Positions 45,939 to 53,253 of a stretch of DNA of 64,000 bases are shown piece by piece; within the stretch, counting starts at the first letter, position 1; each line of letters begins with the position of its first letter. Made by a program: the position numbers and the translations under genes. Under the pieces are notes generated by a model that worked only from the letters and a program-made list of their open reading frames with translations, searched no databases and was not told where the DNA came from. The stretch spans positions 2,294,001-2,358,000 of the forward strand of contig NZ_CP126268.1 in the NCBI RefSeq assembly GCF_003234795.2. The letters are read 5' to 3'. The stretch is from Curtobacterium sp. MCLR17_032. GTDB lineage: Bacteria > Actinomycetota > Actinomycetes > Actinomycetales > Microbacteriaceae.

Positions 45939-47246
45939 ATGACGGATGCCCGGACGACGCGACTCACCCTCGCGCGCCGGTACCTGTCCGCGTGGATCGG
46001 GTTCTCGGCCGGCGGACGGTTCAGTCAGGCGCTGGCGACCGCGATCGTCCTCTTCGCCTTCGGTGAGCCGACGGTGCGGGTGCTCGTCGGGACCGCAGGC
46101 ACCTGGGCCGTCCTGGTCACGCTCGTCGTCCTCGCCGGGCTCAGCCTGCTCGGGCAGCGCTACCGGATCGAGTGGCACGGCGTGCTGCCGCTGTCCCTGC
46201 TCGCCTTCATCGGGTACTGCGGGCTCAGCGTGCTGTGGAGCGAGTACTCCTGGGTCGCCCTCCGCGGGTTCGCCGAGACCCTCGGCTTCGTCGGGCTCGG
46301 GCTCTACCTGGCACTCGGCCGCGACCTCGTGCAGGTCATCCGGGCGTGCGGCGACGCGTTCCGGATCCTGCTGGTGGTCGCGCTCGCCCTGGAGGTCCTC
46401 TCCGGCCTGGTCATCGACGTCCCGTTCCCCGCGTTCGGCATCCACGGCGACATCGCGTACGGCGGCCCGATCCAGGGCATCGGCGGGACCCGCAACGTGA
46501 TGGGCTTCATCGCCGCGACGGCACTCGTGACCTTCGTCGTCGAGTACCTCACCCGATCCGTGCCGCACTGGCGCGCGATCGGCTCCACCGCCCTGGCCGT
46601 GGTCACGCTGATGCTCGTGCAGTCCCCCATCACCGGGCTCGCGATGATCGCCCTCACCGTCGCCGCCCTGGCGATGTGGTCCCTCCGGCGGGCGCCGGCC
46701 ACGTCCCGCCCGGTCATCAACACCGTCCTGGGGGTGTTCGTCCTCGCCATCGGGACGGTCCTGGTGGTCGCCCGGAACCGGGTCCTGCCCGAGATCGGGG
46801 CGGCCGGTGGGACGTCCACGCGGCTGGCGCTCTGGTCGCAGATCCGCGACTTCATCGAGCAGCACCCGGTGCAGGGCTGGGGGTGGGTCGGGTCGTGGCC
46901 GAGCGAACCCGTCGTCCCCTACGTCACCTTCGTGGACCCGGCCGGCGCCCGCTTCACGTCGGGCCTCGACGTCGTCGTGGACGCCTGGCTGCAGGTCGGG
47001 TTGGCGGGCATGCTGCTGCTGGTCGCGGCCGCCCTGCTCGCGTTCGCCCGCGCCTGGGTGACCGCCACGACGTACCCGGGCGTGGCCTACGTCTGGCCCG
47101 CCGCGGTCCTCGTGCTGCTCGGGGTGACCAGCGCCGCCGAGAGCACCCTGCTGCACGGCGCCGGACTGATGGTGTTCGTGACCGTGCTCGTCGTGTCGGC
47201 GCGTCGACGGTCCTGGCGGCGACGCCTCGAGCTCCCTCGCCCGTGA
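45939..47246 (+). CDS. Wzy/WaaL-type O-antigen ligase-polymerase, copy 2
   Basis: A 435-residue protein with about eleven helices. The Wzy_C-type loop reads LWSQIRDFIEQHPVQGWGWVGSW (split here as LWSQIRDFIEQ and HPVQGWGWVGSW), then DVVVDAWLQVGLAGM, aligning with copy 1. It is flanked on both sides by minus-strand GT-C-like genes. The ATG at 45939 has CATCAT 6 nt upstream. A repeated pairing of one Wzy-like and one GT-C-like gene suggests duplicated modules. Confidence 0.82.
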   Translation: MTDARTTRLTLARRYLSAWIGFSAGGRFSQALATAIVLFAFGEPTVRVLVGTAGTWAVLVTLVVLAGLSLLGQRYRIEWHGVLPLSLLAFIGYCGLSVLWSEYSWVALRGFAETLGFVGLGLYLALGRDLVQVIRACGDAFRILLVVALALEVLSGLVIDVPFPAFGIHGDIAYGGPIQGIGGTRNVMGFIAATALVTFVVEYLTRSVPHWRAIGSTALAVVTLMLVQSPITGLAMIALTVAALAMWSLRRAPATSRPVINTVLGVFVLAIGTVLVVARNRVLPEIGAAGGTSTRLALWSQIRDFIEQHPVQGWGWVGSWPSEPVVPYVTFVDPAGARFTSGLDVVVDAWLQVGLAGMLLLVAAALLAFARAWVTATTYPGVAYVWPAAVLVLLGVTSAAESTLLHGAGLMVFVTVLVVSARRRSWRRRLELPRP

Positions 47247-47276
47247 GCTGCGTCTGACCGGTCGACGTCGGGTGCC

Positions 47277-48665
47277 TCAGCGCTCGGTGGTCGGGAACGC
47301 ACCCCGCCGGACGGTGGCGCACCCGAGCGTCACGTTCCACCCCTGCGGTGCCTGGTCGAAGCGGTACTCCGTCGCTCCCTCGACGCAGTGCCGACGGGCG
47401 GCGCGGTACTCGGCCGACCAGCTCGGCGCTCCCGTGCGAGCACTCTCGCCCGGCAGGGCGCGCCATCCGAGCAGCCCGACGAGCAGTGCCAGGACCACCA
47501 CACCGGCGGTCGTCGCGGCACGGCTCCGCACCCGCAAGAGGCGCTCGGCAGCGAGGACGACGATGCCCAGGACGAACATCGACGGCACGGCCGCGTACCG
47601 CAGGTAGCCGGCGGCCGCGAGCAGCTCGACGCCGTGGTGCGTGAAGTCGATCCGTGACGTGGGGTTCACCGCGAGGGCGACGCACCACACCAGCGGTGAG
47701 GCGACCACGAGGGCGACGGTCAGGGTCCGGAGCGTGCCGAGTCCGTCGTCACGCCGCCACCGGCCCCACAGCGCGACCACCACGGCGGCGACGACGGCGA
47801 GGGCCAGGACGACCAGCAGCACCGGCCCGACCTGCACGAGCCGGGTCACCGCGGGCCCGACCCGCGGCCAGACGATGCTGAGCAGCGGTTCGAGGAACCA
47901 CCCGCGGACGACGTCGAGGGGCTGCTGTGCCACCGGGACGCGGACGCGCGGCACCAGCACCGCGGTGGACAGCTGTACCGTGAGTCCGAGGAGCAGCGCC
48001 CCGCCGATCGTCCACGACCGCCGGTGCCGGACCCCGAGCAGCAGCATCGGGACGAAGAACAGCGCCTGGATCTCACTCATCGCGACGACGAACGCGACGA
48101 GCGCCGGCAGCAGCGCGCCGCGGGTGCTGCTCGGCCGGACGAGCAGCAGCACCGGCACGAGGAACAGCAGGAACGAGTGCAGGTTCGCGGTGTTGCCGAG
48201 GACCTCGAAGGCGACGACGGGGGTCAGCACCGGCACCAGGGCGAACAGGACCCGCGTGGCGGGGTGCTGCAGCGCCTCCCGGGTCCAGACGACCGCACCC
48301 GCCGCGGCGAGGCCCACGACGAGGCAGCAGAGCAGCGTGAGGGTCCGGGCGTAGTCCGCGACCGGGGCGGCGGTCGCGACGTCGGTCAGGAGGCGCGGGA
48401 CCAGCTGCTGGTAGCCGTCGTACGGCAGCACCAGCGACACGAGCGGCCCGGAGTGCAAGCGCTGGGTGAGGAACACTGCGGCGTCCTCGGCCCACAGCGT
48501 GTTCCGCGCGCCGGGCAGGAGTCGGAACCAGGCGAGCCCGGACGCGACGACCCCGACGAGCAGCGGGAGCAGCGGGAGCAGGGTGCCTCGAGGGCGCCGG
48601 GCGACGCGCGAGACCGCGGCGATGCCACCGGCGGGCCGGGCGGGACCGGCGACGAGGGAGCTCAT
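47277..48665 (-). CDS. GT-C-like polytopic membrane protein, paralogue B
   Basis: A 462-residue protein with about eleven helices. WAEDAAVFL (W58-E60-D61) lies in the first outer loop, then PYDGYQQLVPRL, GNTANLHSF, LRYAAVPSMF, and a C-terminal outer segment with GAPSWSAEY, HCVEG and GWNVTLGC. These are the same landmarks as paralogues A and C, in the same order. The ATG at 48665 has CATCAT 6 nt upstream; longer in-frame starts are low-complexity. It lies downstream of the Dpm1-like gene on the same strand (80-bp gap), a plausible donor-supply link. Confidence 0.7.
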   Translation of the reverse strand: MSSLVAGPARPAGGIAAVSRVARRPRGTLLPLLPLLVGVVASGLAWFRLLPGARNTLWAEDAAVFLTQRLHSGPLVSLVLPYDGYQQLVPRLLTDVATAAPVADYARTLTLLCCLVVGLAAAGAVVWTREALQHPATRVLFALVPVLTPVVAFEVLGNTANLHSFLLFLVPVLLLVRPSSTRGALLPALVAFVVAMSEIQALFFVPMLLLGVRHRRSWTIGGALLLGLTVQLSTAVLVPRVRVPVAQQPLDVVRGWFLEPLLSIVWPRVGPAVTRLVQVGPVLLVVLALAVVAAVVVALWGRWRRDDGLGTLRTLTVALVVASPLVWCVALAVNPTSRIDFTHHGVELLAAAGYLRYAAVPSMFVLGIVVLAAERLLRVRSRAATTAGVVVLALLVGLLGWRALPGESARTGAPSWSAEYRAARRHCVEGATEYRFDQAPQGWNVTLGCATVRRGAFPTTER

Positions 48666-48671
48666 GGCGAC

Positions 48672-48677
48672 ATGATG
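48672..48677 (-). promoter_or_regulatory. CATCAT hexamer 6 nt before a start codon
   Basis: CATCAT (48677 to 48672) followed by 6 nt and ATG 48665, exactly as in front of 45939 (45927-45932). It may be a variant leaderless -10 shared by the two genes. Confidence 0.35.
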
Positions 48678-48745
48678 TCGGAGCACCACCCGGGTGAGCG
48701 AACCCGCAGGCTCGCGCAGTGCAGGCCAGAGCGGGTCAGAGCAGG

Positions 48746-49507
48746 TCAGCGACGACGGGACCCGCGCCCGAACCGGCGCTGCAGGCCCCACTGCGTCGTG
48801 CGGAGCATCGCCTCGACCACGATCGCCTGGCTCATCTTCGACACCCCGTGCACCCGGTCACGGAACCGGATCGGGACCTCCACGATCGTGCCGCCCAGGT
48901 CGTGCACCCGCAGCGTCATGTCGACCTGGAAGCAGTAGCCCTTCGAGTCGATCTCGTCCAGCGCCATCCGCGCGATCGCGTCGGCGCGGTACACGCGGAA
49001 GCCCGCGGTGATGTCGTGCACGTCCAACCCGAGCATGATCCGCGCGTAGGCGTTGCCGCCACGGCTCAGCAGTTCACGGTGCTTCGGCCAGTCGACCACC
49101 GACCCACCGGCGGTCCACCGCGATCCGATCGACAGCATGACCCCGTCGGCCGGGTCCGCGTCCGCCACGGCCGCGATCAGCGCCGGCAACCGGTCCGCCG
49201 GGTGCGACCCGTCCGCGTCCATCTCGACGAGGAACTCGTACCCGCGCTCCAGTCCCCAGCGGAACCCCGCGACGTAGGCGGTGCCGAGACCGAGCTTGCC
49301 GGACCGGCGCAGCAGGTGCACGCGGTCGTCGTCCGTCGCACGTGCGGCGACCAGGTCGCCGGTGCCGTCCGGGCTGCCGTCGTCCACCACGAGCACGTGC
49401 GCCTCCGGCACCACGCCGAGCACGCGGTCCAGGATGTCCGTCACGTTCTCGGCCTCGTTGTAGGTCGGGACGATGACGAGCGTGCGGGGGGAAACGGATT
49501 CAGCCAT
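48746..49507 (-). CDS. polyprenol-phosphate mannosyltransferase (Dpm1-like)
   Basis: A 253-residue GT2 enzyme without membrane helices. It has LVIVPTYNEAENVTDILD, VVDDGSPDGTGDL, VEMDADGSHPADRLP (the DAD metal site) and DITAGFRVYRADAIARM with SKGYCFQVDM. This is the soluble Dpm1/Ppm1 catalytic type, which moves mannose from GDP-mannose to polyprenyl phosphate on the inner leaflet. The product is the donor for GT-C enzymes outside the membrane, consistent with the three GT-C-like paralogues here. The start has AGAGAG close by; a TAGAGA at leaderless distance is an alternative. Confidence 0.93.
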   Translation of the reverse strand: MAESVSPRTLVIVPTYNEAENVTDILDRVLGVVPEAHVLVVDDGSPDGTGDLVAARATDDDRVHLLRRSGKLGLGTAYVAGFRWGLERGYEFLVEMDADGSHPADRLPALIAAVADADPADGVMLSIGSRWTAGGSVVDWPKHRELLSRGGNAYARIMLGLDVHDITAGFRVYRADAIARMALDEIDSKGYCFQVDMTLRVHDLGGTIVEVPIRFRDRVHGVSKMSQAIVVEAMLRTTQWGLQRRFGRGSRRR

Positions 49508-49650
49508 GGTTCTCTCTACGGTCTCGGACGAGCACGGACGTCACCCGCCCGGATGCCGGGCCCCTCATCGGTCCGGCGCACCGGACGCTGCCGTCCGACC
49601 TCGCGACATCGTACGGTGTCGCGGCCCGGTTGCCGTCCCGAGGGGCCGGG

Positions 49651-49743
49651 GTGTCTGATCGGAGACACAGCGTCCGGATCGCCGGACACAGCGCGGTCGC
49701 CAGACTCGGTCCGATCGCCAGACACGATGTCCGGTCGCGACTC
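49651..49743. repeat. array of five degenerate 18-20 bp palindromic units
   Basis: GRTCGS cores occur at 49657, 49677, 49695, 49713 and 49733, spaced 20, 18, 18 and 20 bp. The units approximate GTCYGATCGCCRGACACAGC, and units 1 (GTGTCT-N6-AGACAC) and 2 (GTCCGG-N4-CCGGAC) are perfect inverted repeats. It lies in the 308-bp gap 49508-49815 between the Dpm1-like gene and the secreted-protein gene, on the 3' side of the latter. The remaining 49508-49650 shows no gene or clear structure. Confidence 0.6.
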
Positions 49744-49762
49744 ACGGTGGTCGGAGGAACAG

Positions 49763-49794
49763 CCGTGCCCGCCCGCAGGAGCGGACGGGCACGG
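49763..49794 (-). terminator. terminator of the secreted repeat protein
   Basis: A 9-bp stem (CCGTGCCCG / CGGGCACGG) with a 14-nt loop, 22 nt after the stop on the minus strand. Confidence 0.65.
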
Positions 49795-49815
49795 TGACAC
49801 GGAGCGTCGGACGAC

Positions 49816-51891
49816 TCAGCGGACGACGACCGACTTGCAGCCGAGCGCGGTGCCCGACGACCCGGAGGCGTCCACCGCGGTGGCGCACACCTGGTGCGTC
49901 CCGGCGGTGGCCGTGATCGTCGTCGTCCACCCACGCTGGCGTCCGGCGGTCGGGTGGGCGCGCGCCACGTCGGCGCGGACGGCGCCGGTCTGGACGCGGG
50001 TGGCCTTGCCGTCGACGGTCACGTCGACCGGGATGAGCGCCGTGGTGTCGGCGTCCCAGGCCCAGCCGGACACGGCGATGCCGCCGCTGACCGCCGTGGC
50101 GCTGTCGAAGGCGCCCACCGGGGCGGAGCCGACCTGGATCGTCGCGCACTTGAGCGCCGGGTTCGTCGTGCCCGCGCCGGCGTTGATCGCGTAGACGCAC
50201 ACCTTGTGGGAGCCGGGCTTCGCGGCGACGGTGGTCGAGAACCCGTGCGCTGCGCCGTAGACCGGGAACACCTTCGCGATGTCCGAGCGGCTCTGGTTCG
50301 CGCTGATCCGGCGTCCGACACCGTCGACGTAGACGTCCACGGAGATCGGGCTGGTGACGTCACCGTCGACCGTCCACCCACGGATCGCGATGCCCGCGGC
50401 GGTCGGGGTCATCGAGTCGACGGAGCCGGTCGGGGTCGAGCCCGGCACGCGCACCGAGCGGCACGCGGCGAGGAGCTTGTCCGCACCGGGTCCGACGTTC
50501 ACACCGGTGACACAGACCGAGCGCGTCCCACCGGCCGCAGGGACCGTGACGTCGAAGCCGTGCTTCGCCCCGGCACCCGGGTAGGCGCGGGAGACGTCGG
50601 ACCGCGACGCCGACGCGGTCACCGTGGTGGCCTTGCCGTCGACCGCGATGCGGGCCTTGATCGACGTCGCCTTCTTGTCCGGGTCGATCGTCCAGCCGTT
50701 GACCCGCAGGCCGCCGGGGACCGCGGTGACCCCGTTGACGGCACCGAACGGGGCCGCCTTGATGACGGTGACGGTCTTGCAGCCGAGGCTCTGGCTGCGC
50801 AGGCCGTCGGTCCCGAGCGCCGTGACGCACACCTTCCGGGAGCCCGGCGCCGCCGCGATGCTGGACTTGAAGCCGTGCGCGTTGCCGAAGCCGGGGTGCG
50901 CCCGTCCGATGTCCGGGCGGGACGCCGATGCGGTGATCCGGGTGACGGTGGAGTCCACGGTCACGTCGACCTTGGTCGAGGCCTTGTCGGTCGGGTCGAT
51001 CGCCCAACCGTTGACGGTGACGCTCTCGGCGCCACCGGTGACGCCGTCCAGGCGCCCCTGGGGCTGGGCGTTCGAGGTCGGCGAGCCGAACCAGTCCGTG
51101 TACATCCGCCAGAAGTTGCGGTTGCCGTACGCCGAGCACGAGTCACCCGTGCCGTAGAGGTTGTTCAGCGCGGCCGTGTTCGGGGTGTACGGCGTGTAGT
51201 AGTACAGCGCGGCGGTCGCCTTGTTCTGGACCGAGACCGACTTGGTGCCGCAGGAGGTCGGCACGTTGTACTGGATCTGGCGCACGCCCGGGTTGAACCA
51301 GGTGAAGTAGTTGCTGGTGCCGGCGGGGTTGCCGTAGCGCTTCCACTGCCACGCGGACCAGTAGACCTGGTTGCCGACGCCGGCGTAGGCCGGGTCGCAG
51401 TGGCCGCCGACGTTGTCGGGGCAGGCGTAGCCCATCGCGCGCTCGAGCCGGGAGGCGGAGGGGTTCCGCGCGGTGGCGCCGCTGACCAGGGTCTGCTCCT
51501 TCTGGAGCGTCACGAGGATGACCTTCGGGCTGATCGAGCAGGCGGCGGCGACGCGGGAGATCATCACCGCGGCCGAGAGGTTCGACCCCCCGGTGACGGC
51601 GCGGCACATCGGGTCGCTGCCGCGGGAGTTCATGCTGAACCTCCCGTTGCTGAGGCAGGAACTCGACGCACAGGTGCCGACTTGGGTGCTGAGGAACGAC
51701 TGGATCTGCGCGGCGCTCATCGAGGCGCCGTCGTAGAAGTTGGCGTCCGAGATGATGTTGCCCGCCGAGAACGACGAACCCGTCACCGCGGACGCGGAGT
51801 CCTGGGAGGTGTTCGGACCGGACAGCTGGAAACCGACCAGCACACTCGCGAGCGCGAGCATGCTCGCGATGATGGCGACGACCTTCTTCAC
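49816..51891 (-). CDS. secreted protein: lysozyme-like domain plus four ~100-residue Cys-paired repeats
   Basis: A 691-residue protein with a signal peptide (about 1-24), a Ser/Ala linker, and a conserved actinobacterial secreted domain (about 41-270: GNIISDANFYDGASMSAAQI, SPKVILVTLQKEQTLV, ALYYYTPYTPNTAALNNLYG, SAYGNRNFWRMYTDWFG). The VTLQKEQ segment recalls the catalytic-Glu helix of lysozyme-like folds; that is an inference. Four repeats follow (279-376, 382-482, 488-587, 591-690). Each has a GW-xx-D turn, a VDG/VDS strand, SRxDxxxxxP-x-x-G-xxHG and one Cys pair (355/371, 460/477, 565/582, 669/685). GTG 51891 has GGAAGG upstream and begins the signal peptide (KKVVAIIAS). A possible MtrA-type operator lies upstream. 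Confidence 0.82.
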   Translation of the reverse strand: MKKVVAIIASMLALASVLVGFQLSGPNTSQDSASAVTGSSFSAGNIISDANFYDGASMSAAQIQSFLSTQVGTCASSSCLSNGRFSMNSRGSDPMCRAVTGGSNLSAAVMISRVAAACSISPKVILVTLQKEQTLVSGATARNPSASRLERAMGYACPDNVGGHCDPAYAGVGNQVYWSAWQWKRYGNPAGTSNYFTWFNPGVRQIQYNVPTSCGTKSVSVQNKATAALYYYTPYTPNTAALNNLYGTGDSCSAYGNRNFWRMYTDWFGSPTSNAQPQGRLDGVTGGAESVTVNGWAIDPTDKASTKVDVTVDSTVTRITASASRPDIGRAHPGFGNAHGFKSSIAAAPGSRKVCVTALGTDGLRSQSLGCKTVTVIKAAPFGAVNGVTAVPGGLRVNGWTIDPDKKATSIKARIAVDGKATTVTASASRSDVSRAYPGAGAKHGFDVTVPAAGGTRSVCVTGVNVGPGADKLLAACRSVRVPGSTPTGSVDSMTPTAAGIAIRGWTVDGDVTSPISVDVYVDGVGRRISANQSRSDIAKVFPVYGAAHGFSTTVAAKPGSHKVCVYAINAGAGTTNPALKCATIQVGSAPVGAFDSATAVSGGIAVSGWAWDADTTALIPVDVTVDGKATRVQTGAVRADVARAHPTAGRQRGWTTTITATAGTHQVCATAVDASGSSGTALGCKSVVVR

Positions 51892-51988
51892 GTCGTGGGG
51901 CCTTCCGTTGGCGTCGACGGGGTTGGGTGGCGTGCGCGATGCGCTCTGCGCAGTCGGTCGACCCCTGACGAACGGCCGGTGCACACGG

Positions 51989-52021
51989 GTCACATCAGGT
52001 TACCTGGATCACAGTGATCAC
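51989..52021. promoter_or_regulatory. four phased direct repeats (MtrA-like operator candidate)
   Basis: Plus-strand pentamers GTCAC (51989), GTTAC (51999), ATCAC (52008) and ATCAC (52017) are spaced 10, 9 and 9 bp, about one helical turn. They lie 98-130 bp upstream of the secreted-protein start. OmpR-type regulators bind such repeats, and MtrA sites contain GTMAC-type repeats. An overlapping inverted repeat GATCAC-A-GTGATC (52007-52019) is an alternative reading. Confidence 0.45.
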
Positions 52022-52120
52022 ACAGCCCCCAGTCCTGCCCCCGAACGGGAGGCCCGGCTCGTCCCCGTCGCGCCCGCTCCGGACCGCGGTCACCCGCGTC
52101 CCGCACGCCTGAGCATCGGT

Positions 52121-53152
52121 TCAGGAGTTCGGGTCGAGTGACGCCTCGACCCGGCGACGGACCGCCGCACCCACGCCGTCGCCGCGCCGGGCGCGACGGG
52201 CGTGGCGGAGGACGGCAGGAGCCTCCCGGCAGAGCCGCCACCACGCGGCCGGCGTGAGCTGCGCCGACGACGGCCGCAGCAGGTCCCTGACCAGGCGACC
52301 CGCGGTCCGGACCACGACCCGCAGGGCGAACCCGGCCGAGGCGTTCCGCAGCACGACGGCCAGACGGTTCCGCATGCTCTGCGAGCGGACCAGGGGTGAG
52401 TCACTGCCGGAGCTGGCCGCGTGCCGGTGCACGACGACCGCGTCGGGGGCGTGCCGGACCTCGTAGCCGGCGAGGCGGAGGCGCCACGCGACGTCGAGGT
52501 CCTCGTAGTACATGAAGAGGGACGGGTCGAAACCGCCGACCGCGTCGAGGGGCTCGCGACGGAGGAACGCCGCTCCCCCGGAGAAGCCGAACAGCGGCGC
52601 GGCCTCGGGCCCGTCGTCGAGCGGGCGGAGCCAGTCGCGGTCGCGTCCGTTGCCGGAGCGGTCCAGCACGACGCCCGTGCCGTTCACCAGGGTCTGACCG
52701 ACCTCCGCGCGTCGCCAGCGTCGACCGTCCGGTGCGACGAGGTCGTCCGCGGACCGCGGGTCACCGGCGGGGACCGGGGCGAACCGTCCTTCGAGGACCA
52801 CCGTGGCGGCGACGGCCGCGACCCGTGGGCCGCCCGCCGCGAGGACGGCGAGTCCGCGGTCGAGGAACCCGTGGTCGGCCACCGCGTCGTTGTTGAGGAG
52901 CACGACGACCTCGCCCGAGGCGGCGGCGATCCCCCGCACGACGCCACCGGCGAACCCGGAGTTGGTGGGCTCCGGCACCACGACGACGTCCGGCAGGTCC
53001 GCGCGGTACGCGGCGACCGTGGCGTCGTCGGCCTCGTTGACGACGAGCACCACCTCGACCGACGCGTCGACCCGCTGGGAGAGCACGGACTCGACGGCCC
53101 GGCGGGTGAGCTCGGGCTGGTGCCAGTCGATGATGACCACGGAGACGTCCAC
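52121..53152 (-). CDS. GT2 family glycosyltransferase
   Basis: A 343-residue cytoplasmic GT2 enzyme. It has VSVVIIDWHQPELTRRAVES, EPTNSGFAGGVVRG, VVLLNNDAVAD (DxD-like metal site) and FGFSGGAAFLRREPLDAVGGFD, then MYYEDLDVAWRLRLAGY as the acceptor/ED motif. The C-terminal 80 residues are basic and may touch the membrane. Motifs are of the rhamnosyl/galactofuranosyl-transferase type, but the sugar cannot be told. The GTG at 53152 has GGGAG 9 nt upstream. It is divergent from the large GT fusion gene. Confidence 0.88.
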   Translation of the reverse strand: MDVSVVIIDWHQPELTRRAVESVLSQRVDASVEVVLVVNEADDATVAAYRADLPDVVVVPEPTNSGFAGGVVRGIAAASGEVVVLLNNDAVADHGFLDRGLAVLAAGGPRVAAVAATVVLEGRFAPVPAGDPRSADDLVAPDGRRWRRAEVGQTLVNGTGVVLDRSGNGRDRDWLRPLDDGPEAAPLFGFSGGAAFLRREPLDAVGGFDPSLFMYYEDLDVAWRLRLAGYEVRHAPDAVVVHRHAASSGSDSPLVRSQSMRNRLAVVLRNASAGFALRVVVRTAGRLVRDLLRPSSAQLTPAAWWRLCREAPAVLRHARRARRGDGVGAAVRRRVEASLDPNS

Positions 53153-53195
53153 GGCGTCAGTCTCCCAGGTCCCGGGTGTCCGGAGATCGCGTCGG

Positions 53196-53201
53196 TATAG
53201 T
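53196..53201 (+). promoter_or_regulatory. -10 element of the glycan-export gene cluster
   Basis: TATAGT, a near-consensus -10, 52 nt before GTG 53254, giving a leader of about 45 nt that ends in ATGGAG. Confidence 0.5.
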
Positions 53202-53253
53202 CGTACCCGCCTTCCGCAGGCACCTTCGCCAGCCGACGTATGGAGTCCGTTCC

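Noticed and set aside
49651..49743. CRISPR-like array
   Set aside because: Units are 18-20 bp, degenerate and contiguous, with no unique spacers and no cas genes nearby.
51892..52120. Cyclic-di-AMP (ydaO) riboswitch before the secreted protein
   Set aside because: The leader is too short and lacks the large conserved ydaO core. The notable feature is the phased direct repeats.
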